Shown: positions 18,547-27,821 of the stretch, piece after piece
How positions within the stretch are numbered: the stretch's first letter is position 1
How the letters are laid out: every line of letters begins with the position of its first letter
NCBI GenBank assembly: GCA_023456105.1
Contig: JAEYAO010000113.1
Span: forward strand, 1-64,000
Direction of reading: 5' to 3'
Source of the DNA: Pseudomonadota bacterium
GTDB taxonomy: Bacteria; Pseudomonadota; Alphaproteobacteria; Caulobacterales; Caulobacteraceae
DNA: 64,000 nucleotides
Program-made: the position numbers and the translations under genes
Notes under the pieces: generated by a model
What the model saw: only the letters and a program-made list of their open reading frames with translations
What the model was told of the DNA's origin: nothing
The model's database searches: none

Positions 18547-18696
18547 ATGATCCGCCTCATCACCGAGAAAGCCGACTTCCCGTCGCAGACCGTCTCACGC
18601 GTCATGAACAATGGCCCGCACGTGCGCTTCGGCCAGCCGCCTCAGCCACCCTTCGCCTGGGCCAGGAGAAGGTCGATCGCGCGTCCACCCTCATGA
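18547..18696 (+). pseudogene. Truncated LacI-family DNA-binding domain
   Basis: A 49-codon frame from ATG 18547. Its first 26 residues read like a LacI helix-turn-helix (LITEKADFPSQTVSRVMNNG then PHVR), including the recognition-helix pattern QTVSRVMNN. After that the sequence becomes proline/arginine-rich and stops at 18694-18696, overlapping the MFS ATG (TCATGA). A full LacI protein is about 340 residues, so about 300 are missing. The likely history is a deleted repressor gene next to the transporter it once controlled. A functional micro-regulator cannot be excluded. The rest of the 250-base gap before it (18294-18546) holds no gene I recognise. Confidence 0.5.
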
Positions 18697-19931
18697 TCCG
18701 CAACAATCGACACGGTTACCTGCTGCTGTACGGCCTGGCCTATGGCGGCGCGGTTTGCGCCTATGTGCCGCTGCTGACGCTGCTGTTGCCGCTGAAGGTC
18801 GAAAGCATCGCGGAGGCCGACGGCAAGGTGGCCCTGCTGAGCCTGGCCTCCATCGCGGGCGCCTTGGCGGCCAGCGTCAGCAACATCCTGGCCGGCATGA
18901 TCAGCGACCGGTGGGCCGGACGGCCGTTCGGCAGGCGCGCGGTCGCCGCAGCGGGTTTGTCGGGCACGGCCTTGTCCTACGTCGCCCTGCATCTCGCTTC
19001 CAGCCCGGGCGAACTGGTGGCGGCGGTGGTTTTGTTCCAGGCGGCGTTGAACACCTTTCTCTCGCCGCTGATCGCCATCGCGGCGGACGAAACGGGTGAC
19101 GACCAGAAGGGCGTGCTCGGCGGCGTCTATGGCGCAGCCTATCCTCTGGGCACGGTGGCGGCGGTGATGGTCACCTGGGCGCCGGACTGGAGCTGGGCGG
19201 CGCGGCTGTTCTGCACGCTTTCCTTGGTCACGGCTCTTGCGGCGCCCTTTCTGCTGGCCACACGCCGGCCGGCCGCCGCCGAGATCGTGGCGGCGCCGGC
19301 GCAAGCCGGACCTCACGGCTTCTGGCGATTGGGTGTGGTGGGGCTCTCGCGCCTTCTGGTGCAGGTGGCGGGCAATGTGCTGTTCGCCTTTATCCTGTTC
19401 TACTTCCAAAGCGTTGCGGAGCCCGGCGGTGCGGCCTCGGGCGAGTCCTTGGCCGGGCGCGTGGCCTGGATCACCGGCGTCGTGACCTTGGTGAGCGCCC
19501 CGGTTTCCGTGGCGATCGGCCGGCTGATCGACCGGCGTGGCCGCGGCGCGCGGGCCAGTCTGGCGGCGCTGGCGTGCGCCTGCGCGACGGGTCTGGCCGT
19601 CATGGGGCTGTGGCCGCAGTGGCCGACGGCGGTCGCCGGATACGCGCTTTTCGCCATAGGCCTGGCTGCATTTCTGGCGATCCAGTCGGCCTACGCCATG
19701 CGCCTGCTGCTGTCGTCGGCGCACAGGGGACGCGATCTCGGGCTGCTGAACCTGACCAACACCCTGCCGGCGCTTCTCGGACCGGCGCTGACCTATCTGC
19801 TTGCGGCCGAAGGGCGGTTCGGGCCGCTTCTTCTGCTGCTGGCGCTGTTGTCGCTGGCGGCCGGAGGGCTGATGATGCTGGGCGCGGCGGCCCCACGCAG
19901 GCATGATCCGCAGCCAGGGAGCGGTCTCTAG
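18693..19931 (+). CDS. MFS transporter, sugar (GPH-like/SET-like) type
   Basis: 412 residues from ATG 18693 with about 12 hydrophobic segments. The loop after the second helix reads SDRWAGRPFGRRA, an R-x-G-R-R motif seen in MFS proteins, and a second copy-like motif GRLIDRRGRGAR follows in the second half. It is a secondary transporter in the inner membrane. The adjacent LacI remnant suggests a carbohydrate substrate. It ends in a short basic tail (RRHDPQPGSG). No ribosome binding site as strong as its neighbours is obvious; the region upstream contains the LacI fragment whose stop overlaps this start. Substrate cannot be read from sequence. Confidence 0.85.
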   Translation: MIRNNRHGYLLLYGLAYGGAVCAYVPLLTLLLPLKVESIAEADGKVALLSLASIAGALAASVSNILAGMISDRWAGRPFGRRAVAAAGLSGTALSYVALHLASSPGELVAAVVLFQAALNTFLSPLIAIAADETGDDQKGVLGGVYGAAYPLGTVAAVMVTWAPDWSWAARLFCTLSLVTALAAPFLLATRRPAAAEIVAAPAQAGPHGFWRLGVVGLSRLLVQVAGNVLFAFILFYFQSVAEPGGAASGESLAGRVAWITGVVTLVSAPVSVAIGRLIDRRGRGARASLAALACACATGLAVMGLWPQWPTAVAGYALFAIGLAAFLAIQSAYAMRLLLSSAHRGRDLGLLNLTNTLPALLGPALTYLLAAEGRFGPLLLLLALLSLAAGGLMMLGAAAPRRHDPQPGSGL

Positions 19932-20056
19932 CCCGGCGGGTGGACCGCGTCGCCCTCGTTCGACCGCCGAGGCGGCTTGTCTTCTCCGATCGCCTCGGCC
20001 AACCTTGTCGATAAGGTAAGCGTTCCAAAGAACGCCAATGCGTCGCAGGCGGGGGC

Positions 20057-21321
20057 ATGACGAACGCCGAACTCAGCGTCGCTTTTTTCCTGCAGATGGC
20101 GGTGATCATCGCCGCTTGCCGCGTGGTCGGCTGGGCGGCCAAGGCGTGGCTCGACCAGCCGCAGGTGTGGGAGAGATGATCGCCGGGGTGATCCTTGGGC
20201 CGTCGCTGTTCGGCCTGATGGCGCCCGAACTTCAGGCCGCGCTGTTTCCGGCCGAGTCGAGGTCGGTGCTGTTCGTCGGCGCACAGCTCGGCGTCGGGCT
20301 GTACATGTTCCTGGTGGGCCTCGGTTTTGAGCGTGATCATTTCAGAACCGCCGCGAGCAGCGCCGCGGCGGTCTCCGTGGCCGGAATGGCCGCCCCTTTT
20401 CTGGTGGCTGTCGCGCTGACGCCGTGGCTGATCGATATGGGCCTGTTTGGCGAGGAGGTGGTCACCTGGCAGGCCATGCTGTTCATGGGCGCGGCCATTT
20501 CCATCACCGCCTTTCCAATGCTGGCGCGGATCATCCATGAGCGGGGACTGAGCGGCACGCCGATGGGCTCGCTGTCCCTGTCGGCGGGCGCCATCGACGA
20601 CGCCGGCGCCTGGTGCGTGCTGGCGATCGTCCTGGCCAGCTTCGGGGGCGGCGCCATGGTGGCGGTCAAGGCGATCTGCGGCGGGGCTGCGTTCGCGGCG
20701 TTCATGCTGACGGTCGGACCCCGGCTGCTGGCGCCGCTGGGGCGCCGGGTCGAACGCGAAGGCAAGGTCAGCGCGGGCGTCCTCGGCGTCATCCTGATCC
20801 TGTTCATGCTTTGCGCCTGGGTCATGGACGCCGTCGGCATTCACGCCGTGTTCGGCGGCTTCATCCTGGGCGTCGCCATGCCGCGCGGCCTGCTGACCCA
20901 GCAGGTCCGCGCTCAACTGGAGCCCTTCGCCGTGCTGGTGCTGCTGCCGATGTTCTTCACCTTCTCGGGCCTGAACACCCAGCTGACCATGGTCGACAAC
21001 ATCGGACTGCTCGGCGTGACCGCGCTGATTCTCGTCGGCTCCATCCTCGCCAAGGGCGGGGCCTGCTGGGCGGCCGCCCGTCTGACGGGTCAGGACAACC
21101 GGACCGCCATGGGCATCGGCGCGCTCATGAACGCGCGAGGCCTGATGGAGCTGATCATCATCAACATCGGGCTTCAGCGGGGCATCATCAGCCCGGCGCT
21201 CTTCTCCATCCTGGTGCTGATGGCCATCGTGACCACCTTGATGGCCTCGCCCCTGTTCGAGCAGGTCTACGGCCGCAAGGCGCGCCGCGAGGGCCTGCTG
21301 ATGGAGCGGGCGCCGGGATAA
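20057..21321 (+). pseudogene. Cation:proton antiporter (CPA2/KefB-like), frameshifted
   Basis: Two frames together make one antiporter. Frame A from ATG 20057 encodes MTNAELSVAFFLQMAVIIAA and continues to QPQVWER, then TGA at 20177. Frame B resumes at GEMIAGVILGPSLFG (about 20171 onward) and continues for about 380 residues of typical CPA2 antiporter sequence to 21321. The family motif is Q-P-x-V-x-G-E-[IM]-x-A-G; here CAGGTGTGGGAGAG lacks one G that would restore V-V-G-E-M. So there is a one-base deletion at about 20165-20170. The rest is intact: about 11 helices, with GAAISITAFPML and the SAGAIDDAGAW core typical of ion-binding helices. It is either a recent pseudogene or a sequencing error. 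There is no C-terminal TrkA-N domain. Confidence 0.8.
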
Positions 21322-21476
21322 ACCCGCCAGGAAGGCGGCTGACCTTGAAAGCCCCCATGCGCGACCGAAACTTGCGGGTTTGGCGCATTGTGGGGCCGTC
21401 TTTGAAATGGGCGAGGGCGGCGGATGCCGCTATGGTCGCCGCAATCACCGAGAACCGGGATCAAGGAAACGCCTGC

Positions 21477-22979
21477 ATGCGAGACATCCGCCACTTCATC
21501 GACGGCTCGGCCTTTGACGGCTCAAGCGGTCGGTTCTCGGACGTGTTCGATCCGAACAGCGGCGAGGTTCAGGCCCGCGTGCAACTGGCGACCGCCGGCG
21601 AAGTCGATCGTGCGGTCCAGGCGGCGCAGAACGCCTTTGAAGGTTGGGCCTCCACCAATCCGCAGCGCCGCGCGCGGGTCATGTTCGAGTTCAAGCGCCT
21701 GGTCGAGGCGAACATGAACGAGCTGGCCGAGTTGCTGTCGGGCGAGCACGGTAAGGTCATCGCGGACTCGAAGGGCGACATCCAGCGGGGGCTGGAGGTG
21801 ATCGAATTCGCCTGCGGCATCCCCCACGCGCTGAAGGGCGAATATACGCAGGGCGCCGGTCCCGGCATCGACGTCTACTCCATGCGCCAGCCGCTGGGCG
21901 TGGTGGCCGGCATCACCCCGTTCAACTTTCCCGCCATGATCCCGATGTGGATGTTCGGCGTGGCCATCGCGGTCGGCAACACCTTTGTGCTGAAGCCGTC
22001 GGAGCGCGATCCGTCCGTGCCCATCCGCCTGGCCGAACTGATGCTGGAGGCGGGCGCGCCCAACGGCGTGCTGAACGTGGTGCACGGCGACAAAACGGCC
22101 GTGGACGCCATCCTGACCCATCCGCTGGTGCACGCCGTCAGCTTCGTCGGCTCGTCCGACATCGCCCACTACGTCTATCAGACGGGCGCGGCCAACCATA
22201 AGCGCGTGCAGGCCATGGGCGGCGCCAAGAACCACGGCATCGTCCTGCCCGACGCCGACATGGACCAGGTGGTCAAGGATCTGGCGGGCGCCGCCTTCGG
22301 ATCGGCCGGCGAGCGCTGCATGGCCCTGCCCGTGGTGGTGCCGGTCGGCGACAAGACCGCCGAGACCTTGCGCGAACGCATGGTGGCCGAGATCGACAGT
22401 CTGCGCGTCGGCGTCTCCACGGACGATCAGGCGCACTACGGCCCCGTCGTCACCGCCCAGCACAAGGCCCGCGTCGAAGGCTGGATCGCCAAGGGCGTCG
22501 AGGAAGGCGCCGAACTGGTGGTCGATGGCCGCAACTTCAGCCTTCAGGGCCACGAGAACGGCTACTTCGTCGGCCCCTCGCTGTTCGACCGCGTCACGCC
22601 GGACATGAGCAGCTATCAGGAGGAGATCTTCGGCCCGGTGCTGCAGATCGTGCGCGCCCAGTCGTTCGAGGAGGCGCTGTCGCTGCCTTCCAAGCACCAG
22701 TACGGCAACGGCGTGGCCATCTTCACCCAGAACGGCCGCGCGGCCCGCGACTTCGCCGCCCGCGTCAACGTCGGCATGGTGGGCATCAACGTGCCGATTC
22801 CGGTGCCGGTCGCCTATCACACCTTTGGCGGGTGGAAGCGCTCGGCCTTTGGCGACATCAACCAGCACGGCATGGAGGGCGTCCGCTTCTGGACCAAGAC
22901 CAAGACCGTCACCGCCCGCTGGCCCGACAGCGCGCTGGAGCACGCCGACAGCTCCTTCGTCATTCCGACGATGCGCTGA
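21477..22979 (+). CDS. mmsA: Methylmalonate-semialdehyde dehydrogenase (CoA-acylating)
   Basis: 500 residues, the usual family length, from ATG 21477 with AAGGAAA upstream. It is an aldehyde dehydrogenase fold with catalytic Cys281 (SAGERCMALP). The general-base glutamate of ordinary ALDHs is replaced by Asn252 in MGGAKNHG, which is diagnostic for MmsA-type enzymes. It converts methylmalonate semialdehyde to propionyl-CoA, the last step of distal valine catabolism. It heads a run with acyl-CoA dehydrogenase, hydroxyisobutyryl-CoA hydrolase, hydroxyisobutyrate dehydrogenase and enoyl-CoA hydratase, together covering the pathway from isobutyryl-CoA. It is probably the first gene of the operon. 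Confidence 0.95.
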   Translation: MRDIRHFIDGSAFDGSSGRFSDVFDPNSGEVQARVQLATAGEVDRAVQAAQNAFEGWASTNPQRRARVMFEFKRLVEANMNELAELLSGEHGKVIADSKGDIQRGLEVIEFACGIPHALKGEYTQGAGPGIDVYSMRQPLGVVAGITPFNFPAMIPMWMFGVAIAVGNTFVLKPSERDPSVPIRLAELMLEAGAPNGVLNVVHGDKTAVDAILTHPLVHAVSFVGSSDIAHYVYQTGAANHKRVQAMGGAKNHGIVLPDADMDQVVKDLAGAAFGSAGERCMALPVVVPVGDKTAETLRERMVAEIDSLRVGVSTDDQAHYGPVVTAQHKARVEGWIAKGVEEGAELVVDGRNFSLQGHENGYFVGPSLFDRVTPDMSSYQEEIFGPVLQIVRAQSFEEALSLPSKHQYGNGVAIFTQNGRAARDFAARVNVGMVGINVPIPVPVAYHTFGGWKRSAFGDINQHGMEGVRFWTKTKTVTARWPDSALEHADSSFVIPTMR

Positions 22980-22990
22980 GGAGGGCGGCC

Positions 22991-24130
22991 ATGGACTTCG
23001 CCCTTTCCGAAGATCAGCGCGCGATCCAGGAGGCGGCGCGCGCCTTTTCCGACGCTGAGTTGGCGCCGAACTCGGCCCGCTGGGACGAGGACAAGCACTT
23101 TCCCGTCGACGTCATGCGGCGCGCTGCCGAGATGGGCTTTTGCGGCATCTACGCCGCCGAAGAGCATGGCGGCATGTCGCTGGGCCGAGTCGAGGCGGCT
23201 CTGATCTTCGAGGAGCTGTCGCGCGGCGACGTGACTACGGCGGCGTTTCTGTCGATCCACAACATGGTCACCTGGGTGATCGACCGCTTCGGCGCGGAAG
23301 AGCTGCGGACGCGGCTCGTGCCGTCCTTGGTCACCATGGACAAGATCGCCAGTTACTGCCTGACCGAGCCCGGCTCCGGGTCGGATGCGGCGGCGCTGCG
23401 GACCACGGCGGTCCGCGACGGCGACCACTATGTGCTGAACGGCTCCAAGGCCTTCATCTCGGGCGCGGGCGTATCGGACGTCTATGTCGTCATGGTGCGC
23501 ACGGGCGGCGAGGGCCCCAAGGGGATCAGCGCCGTGGTGGTCGAAAAGGACACGCCCGGCCTGTCCTTCGGCGCCAACGAAAAGAAGATGGGCTGGAACG
23601 CCCAGCCCACCGCCATTGTCCAGTTCGACGACTGCCGCGTGCCGGTCGGCAATCTGGTGGGCGAGGAGGGCGCCGGCTTCCGCTACGCCATGAGTGGACT
23701 GGACGGCGGACGGTTGAACATCGCCGCCTGCTCGCTGGGCGGTGCGCGGCTGGCGATGGAGACGGCGCAGGCCTATGTCGCCACGCGCAAACAGTTCGGC
23801 CGGCCGATCGGCGAGTTACAGGCGCTGCAGTTCCGCCTGGCCGACATGGCGACGGACCTGGAGGCGGCGCGGCTGATGGTGCTGCGGGGTGCCTGGGCGA
23901 TCGACAACGATCATCCGGAGAAGACCAAGTGGTGCGCCATGGCCAAGCGCATGGCCACCGACGCCTGTTTCCAGATCGCCGACGAGGCGCTGCAGTTGCA
24001 CGGCGGTTACGGCTACCTCAAGGATTATCCGCTGGAGCGCATCGTGCGCGATCTGCGCGTCCACCGCATTCTGGAAGGCACCAACGAGGTCATGCGCATG
24101 ATCGTGGCGCGGGAGCTGGCCAAGGGATGA
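22991..24130 (+). CDS. Acyl-CoA dehydrogenase, probable isobutyryl-CoA dehydrogenase
   Basis: 379 residues from ATG 22991, 11 bases after mmsA. Conserved FAD-binding strings include YCLTEPGSGSDAAAL and the C-terminal LHGGYGYLKDYPLERIVRDLRVH. Catalytic Glu362 sits in LEGTNEVMR. Substrate type cannot be decided by motif alone, but the position between mmsA and hydroxyisobutyryl-CoA hydrolase argues for isobutyryl-CoA to methacrylyl-CoA. Its stop overlaps the next start (ATGA). Confidence 0.92.
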   Translation: MDFALSEDQRAIQEAARAFSDAELAPNSARWDEDKHFPVDVMRRAAEMGFCGIYAAEEHGGMSLGRVEAALIFEELSRGDVTTAAFLSIHNMVTWVIDRFGAEELRTRLVPSLVTMDKIASYCLTEPGSGSDAAALRTTAVRDGDHYVLNGSKAFISGAGVSDVYVVMVRTGGEGPKGISAVVVEKDTPGLSFGANEKKMGWNAQPTAIVQFDDCRVPVGNLVGEEGAGFRYAMSGLDGGRLNIAACSLGGARLAMETAQAYVATRKQFGRPIGELQALQFRLADMATDLEAARLMVLRGAWAIDNDHPEKTKWCAMAKRMATDACFQIADEALQLHGGYGYLKDYPLERIVRDLRVHRILEGTNEVMRMIVARELAKG

Positions 24131-25200
24131 GCGAAGCGGAAGTCCTGACGCGGGTCGAGAACGGGCTCGGCCGCATCACCCTGAACCGACCCAAGGCGAT
24201 CCATGCGCTGAACCGGTCGATGTGCGAGATCATGACGGAGGCGCTGCTTGCGTGGCGTTCCGATCCCTCCGTCTCCTCCATACTCATCGACCACTCCGGC
24301 GAGCGCGGCTTCTGCGCGGGCGGCGACATCCGCATGATCGCCGAGAGCGGAGCGGGGGATGCGTCGGAGGCCAAGACCTTCTTCCTGGCCGAGTACCGGC
24401 TGAACCACCTGCTGTTCGAATACCCGAAGCCGATCACGGCGATCGTGGACGGCATCGTCATGGGCGGAGGGGTCGGCGTCTCGGAGCCCGCGGACGTCCG
24501 GATCGCGACCGAGCGGACCACCTACGCCATGCCCGAAACCGGCATCGGCCTGTTTCCCGACGTGGGCGGCGGATGGTTCCTGCCGCGCCTGCCGGGCCAG
24601 ACCGGCGTGTGGCTGGCGCTGACGGGGGCGCGGCTGAAGGCGGTGGATACGGTCGCGCTGGGGATTCACACCCACTTCATGACGGCGGAAGGCTTGGCCG
24701 GTTTCAAGGGTGACCTGGCCGCAGCGCCAGGCGATCCACGGGCGATCGCCGATGCGCACGCAACGCAGCCCGGGCCGTCGCCGCTGGCGGCTCATCGAGA
24801 AGCCATCGACCGGCTGTTCGCCTTCGACACGGTGGAGGAGATCTTCGCCGCCCTGGAGGCGGACGGGTCGGAGTGGGCGCTGGCGCAACGGGCCGTCCTC
24901 AGGACCAAGTCGCCGCAGTCGCTGAAGATCACGCTGCGCCAGCTTCGCACAGGCGCGACGCTTGCGACCTTCGCCGACAACATGGCGATGGAATATGCGC
25001 TGGGCGGCCGCGTGGTGCGCACGCACGATTTCCAGGAAGGCGTCCGGGCCGTGATCGTCGACAAGGACAACGCCCCCAGGTGGTCGCCCGGCCGGATCGA
25101 GGAGGTGTCCGACACCGATCTGGACGCCCTGTTCGCGCCGCTGCCGGAGACCGAGGTCTGGACGCCGCTTGCGTCCGACGCCGGTTCAACGCGTAGCTAG
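24127..25200 (+). CDS. 3-hydroxyisobutyryl-CoA hydrolase
   Basis: 357 residues, crotonase fold but longer than a hydratase (about 260), as expected for the HIBYL-CoA hydrolase branch. ATG 24127 overlaps the preceding TGA. Typical motifs are GFCAGGDIRMI, VMGGGVGVS and MPETGIGLFPDVGGGWFLPRL, where E and D of the last string carry the hydrolase activity. The C-terminal part (SLKITLRQLR, MAMEYALGGRV, GVRAVIVDKDNAPRW) is specific to this subfamily. It releases 3-hydroxyisobutyrate for the dehydrogenase encoded at 26019. Confidence 0.93.
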   Translation: MSEAEVLTRVENGLGRITLNRPKAIHALNRSMCEIMTEALLAWRSDPSVSSILIDHSGERGFCAGGDIRMIAESGAGDASEAKTFFLAEYRLNHLLFEYPKPITAIVDGIVMGGGVGVSEPADVRIATERTTYAMPETGIGLFPDVGGGWFLPRLPGQTGVWLALTGARLKAVDTVALGIHTHFMTAEGLAGFKGDLAAAPGDPRAIADAHATQPGPSPLAAHREAIDRLFAFDTVEEIFAALEADGSEWALAQRAVLRTKSPQSLKITLRQLRTGATLATFADNMAMEYALGGRVVRTHDFQEGVRAVIVDKDNAPRWSPGRIEEVSDTDLDALFAPLPETEVWTPLASDAGSTRS

Positions 25201-25224
25201 GCCGAACCATCTGGAGGGACACCA

Positions 25225-25980
25225 ATGCTGAAGCCGCTTCTTCTCGCCGCCGCCTGCGCCGCCGTGCTTTCGGGCTGCGCCACGTCAAGCATGACCGAAC
25301 CGACCCCGGCCATGACCGCCGCCTATGCCGCCGCCGTCGCCGACACCCGGCGGCCGGCCGAAGAGGTCGCGCGCGATCCGCTGCGGCATCCGATGGAGAT
25401 GCTGGCTTTCGCTCAGGTGCAGGCGGGCGACCGCATAGCCGACATCCGACCGGGCGCGGGCTACTTCACCCGCCTGTTCGCCGAGGTGGCGGGCGCCGGC
25501 GGCAAGGTCTACGCCTTTGTGCCCAACCGGACGGCGGCGCGCGAGAATGCGCCGGCTGACGCTCTGGTTGCGGCCTATCCGAACGTCGTCCGGGTGAACG
25601 GCGACCTGGACGCCATGCGGTTCGAGCAGCCGCTGGACCTCGTCTTCATGAGCCAGGAGTATCACGACTTCCACATCCCGGGCTTCGGCGTGGATGTGGC
25701 GCGGATGAACCGGGCGGTGTTCGACGCCCTGAAGCCGGGCGGTCTGTTCGTCGTCATCGACCACGCGGGCGCGGCGGGCACAGGGATCAGCCAGGTCCAG
25801 AGCCTGCACCGGATCGAGGGCGCGCAGCTGCGCCGCGAGATCGAGGCCGCCGGCTTTGTCTTCGACGGCGAAAGCACGGCCGTGGCCAATCCAGCGGACG
25901 ACCGCACGCTGAACGTCTTCGACGAGGCGATCCGCGGCCGCACCGACCAGTTCGTCTATCGGTTCCGCAAGCCGGGATAA
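25225..25980 (+). CDS. Putative lipoprotein with class I SAM-methyltransferase fold
   Basis: 251 residues from ATG 25225 with GGAGGG upstream. The N-terminus MLKPLLLAAACAAVLSGC is a clear lipoprotein signal with Cys18. The body is a Rossmann methyltransferase: motif I is IADIRPGAGYFTRLFAEV (glycine-rich loop GAG), then a later VFDALKPGGLFVVIDH strand with the post-motif GG turn. Such exported methyltransferase-like proteins occur in several alphaproteobacteria. SAM is not expected outside the cytoplasm, so either the signal is not used, or the fold has another role. It sits inside the valine operon, between the hydrolase and mmsB, with 24- and 38-base gaps. Substrate unknown. Confidence 0.8.
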   Translation: MLKPLLLAAACAAVLSGCATSSMTEPTPAMTAAYAAAVADTRRPAEEVARDPLRHPMEMLAFAQVQAGDRIADIRPGAGYFTRLFAEVAGAGGKVYAFVPNRTAARENAPADALVAAYPNVVRVNGDLDAMRFEQPLDLVFMSQEYHDFHIPGFGVDVARMNRAVFDALKPGGLFVVIDHAGAAGTGISQVQSLHRIEGAQLRREIEAAGFVFDGESTAVANPADDRTLNVFDEAIRGRTDQFVYRFRKPG

Positions 25981-26018
25981 ACGCCGGCAGGATCAAGGGA
26001 AAAAGAGGAAACACCGGC

Positions 26019-26924
26019 ATGACACGCATCGCCTTTATCGGCCTGGGCAACATGGGCGGCGGCATGGCCGCGAACCAGGCCAAGGTTGGTCACCAGGTCT
26101 CGGCCTTCGACCTTTCGGAAGCCGCCCTGGATCGGGCGGCCGGGGCCGGCTGCACGCGGGCGTCCTCGGTGGCCGAGGCGGTGCGCGACGCGGAGGTGGT
26201 CATCACCATGCTGCCCGCCGGCCCGCATGTGCACCAGGTCTACGCCGAGCAGATCATCGGCGCGGCGCCGACGTCGGCGCTGCTGCTCGACTGCTCCACC
26301 ATAGACGTGGAGACGGCGCGCAAGGTGGCCGCCCTGGCTAAGGACGCAGGCTACGCCTTTGCGGACGCTCCCGTGTCCGGCGGGACGGCGGCGGCGGATG
26401 CGGGCACTCTGGCCTTCATGGTCGGCTGTGACGACAGCGACTTCGCCCGCGTCGAGGCGGCGCTGGAGCCGATGAGCCGCATCACCATCCGCGCCGGCGA
26501 CCACGGCGCGGGTCAGGCGGCCAAGATCTGCAACAACATGCTGCTGGGCATCTCCATGCTGGGGACCTGCGAGGCCGTCGCCCTGGCCGAGAAGTTGGGG
26601 CTGGATCCCGAACGCTTCTTCGAGATCGCGTCGAAATCGTCGGGCCAGTGCTGGAGCGTGACCAGCTACTATCCCTGGCCGGGCCCGGTGCCGACCGCGC
26701 CGTCGAACCGCGACTATCAGGGCGGCTTCGCCTCCAACATGATGCTGAAGGACCTGAAGCTGGCGCAGGAGGCGGCGGCTAGGGCCAACGCCGCCACGCC
26801 GCTGGGCGCCCAGTCGGAGGCCCTTTATGCGATGTTCGCCGGCCTGGGCCACGGCGGGCGTGATTTCTCGGCCGTGCTGCAGCTGCTGCGCGGCCGACTG
26901 GCTGATCTGGAGACTTCGGCGTGA
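26019..26924 (+). CDS. mmsB: 3-hydroxyisobutyrate dehydrogenase
   Basis: 301 residues with an N-terminal NAD-binding GLGNMGGGMAANQ (Rossmann loop, residues 8-20), substrate motif DAPVSGGTAAADAGTL (117-131), catalytic Lys169 in GAGQAAKICNN, and the C-terminal cofactor-binding helix with KDLKLAQEAA. It oxidises 3-hydroxyisobutyrate to methylmalonate semialdehyde, the substrate of MmsA. Its stop overlaps the GTG start of the enoyl-CoA hydratase gene, indicating coupling. Confidence 0.95.
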   Translation: MTRIAFIGLGNMGGGMAANQAKVGHQVSAFDLSEAALDRAAGAGCTRASSVAEAVRDAEVVITMLPAGPHVHQVYAEQIIGAAPTSALLLDCSTIDVETARKVAALAKDAGYAFADAPVSGGTAAADAGTLAFMVGCDDSDFARVEAALEPMSRITIRAGDHGAGQAAKICNNMLLGISMLGTCEAVALAEKLGLDPERFFEIASKSSGQCWSVTSYYPWPGPVPTAPSNRDYQGGFASNMMLKDLKLAQEAAARANAATPLGAQSEALYAMFAGLGHGGRDFSAVLQLLRGRLADLETSA

Positions 26925-27706
26925 GCGACACCTATTCGACCCTGCTGATCGAACGCCGCGACGAGGGCTATGTCATCGTCACCCTGAACCGCCCGGAGGC
27001 GCTGAATGCGCTGAACTCGACCTTGTTCGGCGAGTTGGCGGCGTTTCTCGACAGCGTAGAGGCGGACGATGCGGTGCGATGTCTGGTGCTGACGGGCTCA
27101 GCCAAGGCGTTTGCGGCCGGCGCCGACATCAAGGAGATGGCGGACCAGTCCTACGCCGACATGTTCAAGGGCAACTTCTTCGCCCTGGGCCACGACCGGA
27201 TCACCCGATTCAGGAAGCCGATCATCGCGGCGGTGTCGGGCTATGCGCTGGGCGGCGGGTGCGAGCTGGCGATGCTGTGCGACTTCATCATCGCCTCCGA
27301 GACCGCCAAATTCGGCCAGCCGGAGATCAACCTGGGCGTGGCGCCCGGCATCGGCGGATCGCAGCGGCTGACGCGGCTGGTCGGCAAGTCCAAGGCCATG
27401 GACATGGTCCTGACCGGCCGGATGATCGACGCGGTCGAGGCCCAGCGGGCCGGGCTGGTCAGCCGGGTCGTGGCCCCGGACGCCCTGCTGGACGAGGCCT
27501 GCGCCGCGGCCGCCAAGATCGCGGGGCAGAGCCCGCTGGCGGTGATGATGAACAAGGAAATGGTCAACGTCGCGCTGGAGACCACGCTGGCGGAGGGCGT
27601 TCGGTTCGAACGGCGCCTGTTCCACTCCCTGTTCGCCTTCGAGGATCAGAAGGAGGGCATGGCCGCCTTCGTGGACAAGCGGAAGCCCCGGTTCACCGGC
27701 CGCTGA
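26921..27706 (+). CDS. Enoyl-CoA hydratase
   Basis: 261 residues, GTG start overlapping the mmsB stop. It is a standard short crotonase with oxyanion-hole string AFAAGADIKEM and the two catalytic glutamates at Glu115 (GGGCELAM) and Glu135 (GQPEINLG), as in mitochondrial-type hydratases. In this operon it most likely hydrates methacrylyl-CoA to 3-hydroxyisobutyryl-CoA, closing the path between the dehydrogenase and hydrolase. A broader short-chain hydratase role is possible. Confidence 0.93.
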   Translation: MSDTYSTLLIERRDEGYVIVTLNRPEALNALNSTLFGELAAFLDSVEADDAVRCLVLTGSAKAFAAGADIKEMADQSYADMFKGNFFALGHDRITRFRKPIIAAVSGYALGGGCELAMLCDFIIASETAKFGQPEINLGVAPGIGGSQRLTRLVGKSKAMDMVLTGRMIDAVEAQRAGLVSRVVAPDALLDEACAAAAKIAGQSPLAVMMNKEMVNVALETTLAEGVRFERRLFHSLFAFEDQKEGMAAFVDKRKPRFTGR

Positions 27707-27727
27707 CCGCTCGCCGGAACGAGCAGG

Positions 27728-27759
27728 GGCGCGGGTCGTTTCAAGGCCGAACCCGCGCC
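27728..27759 (+). terminator. Candidate terminator hairpin after the valine operon
   Basis: GGCGCGGGT (27728-27736) pairs with ACCCGCGCC (27751-27759) across a 14-base loop, 22 bases after the hydratase stop. Only two Ts follow, so intrinsic termination would be weak. Confidence 0.4.
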
Positions 27760-27821
27760 TTGATCCGGCCTGAAAGCCCGGCAGAAATGCAGCGGTGATG
27801 ATCCTCCTTTCGCGGGCGACG

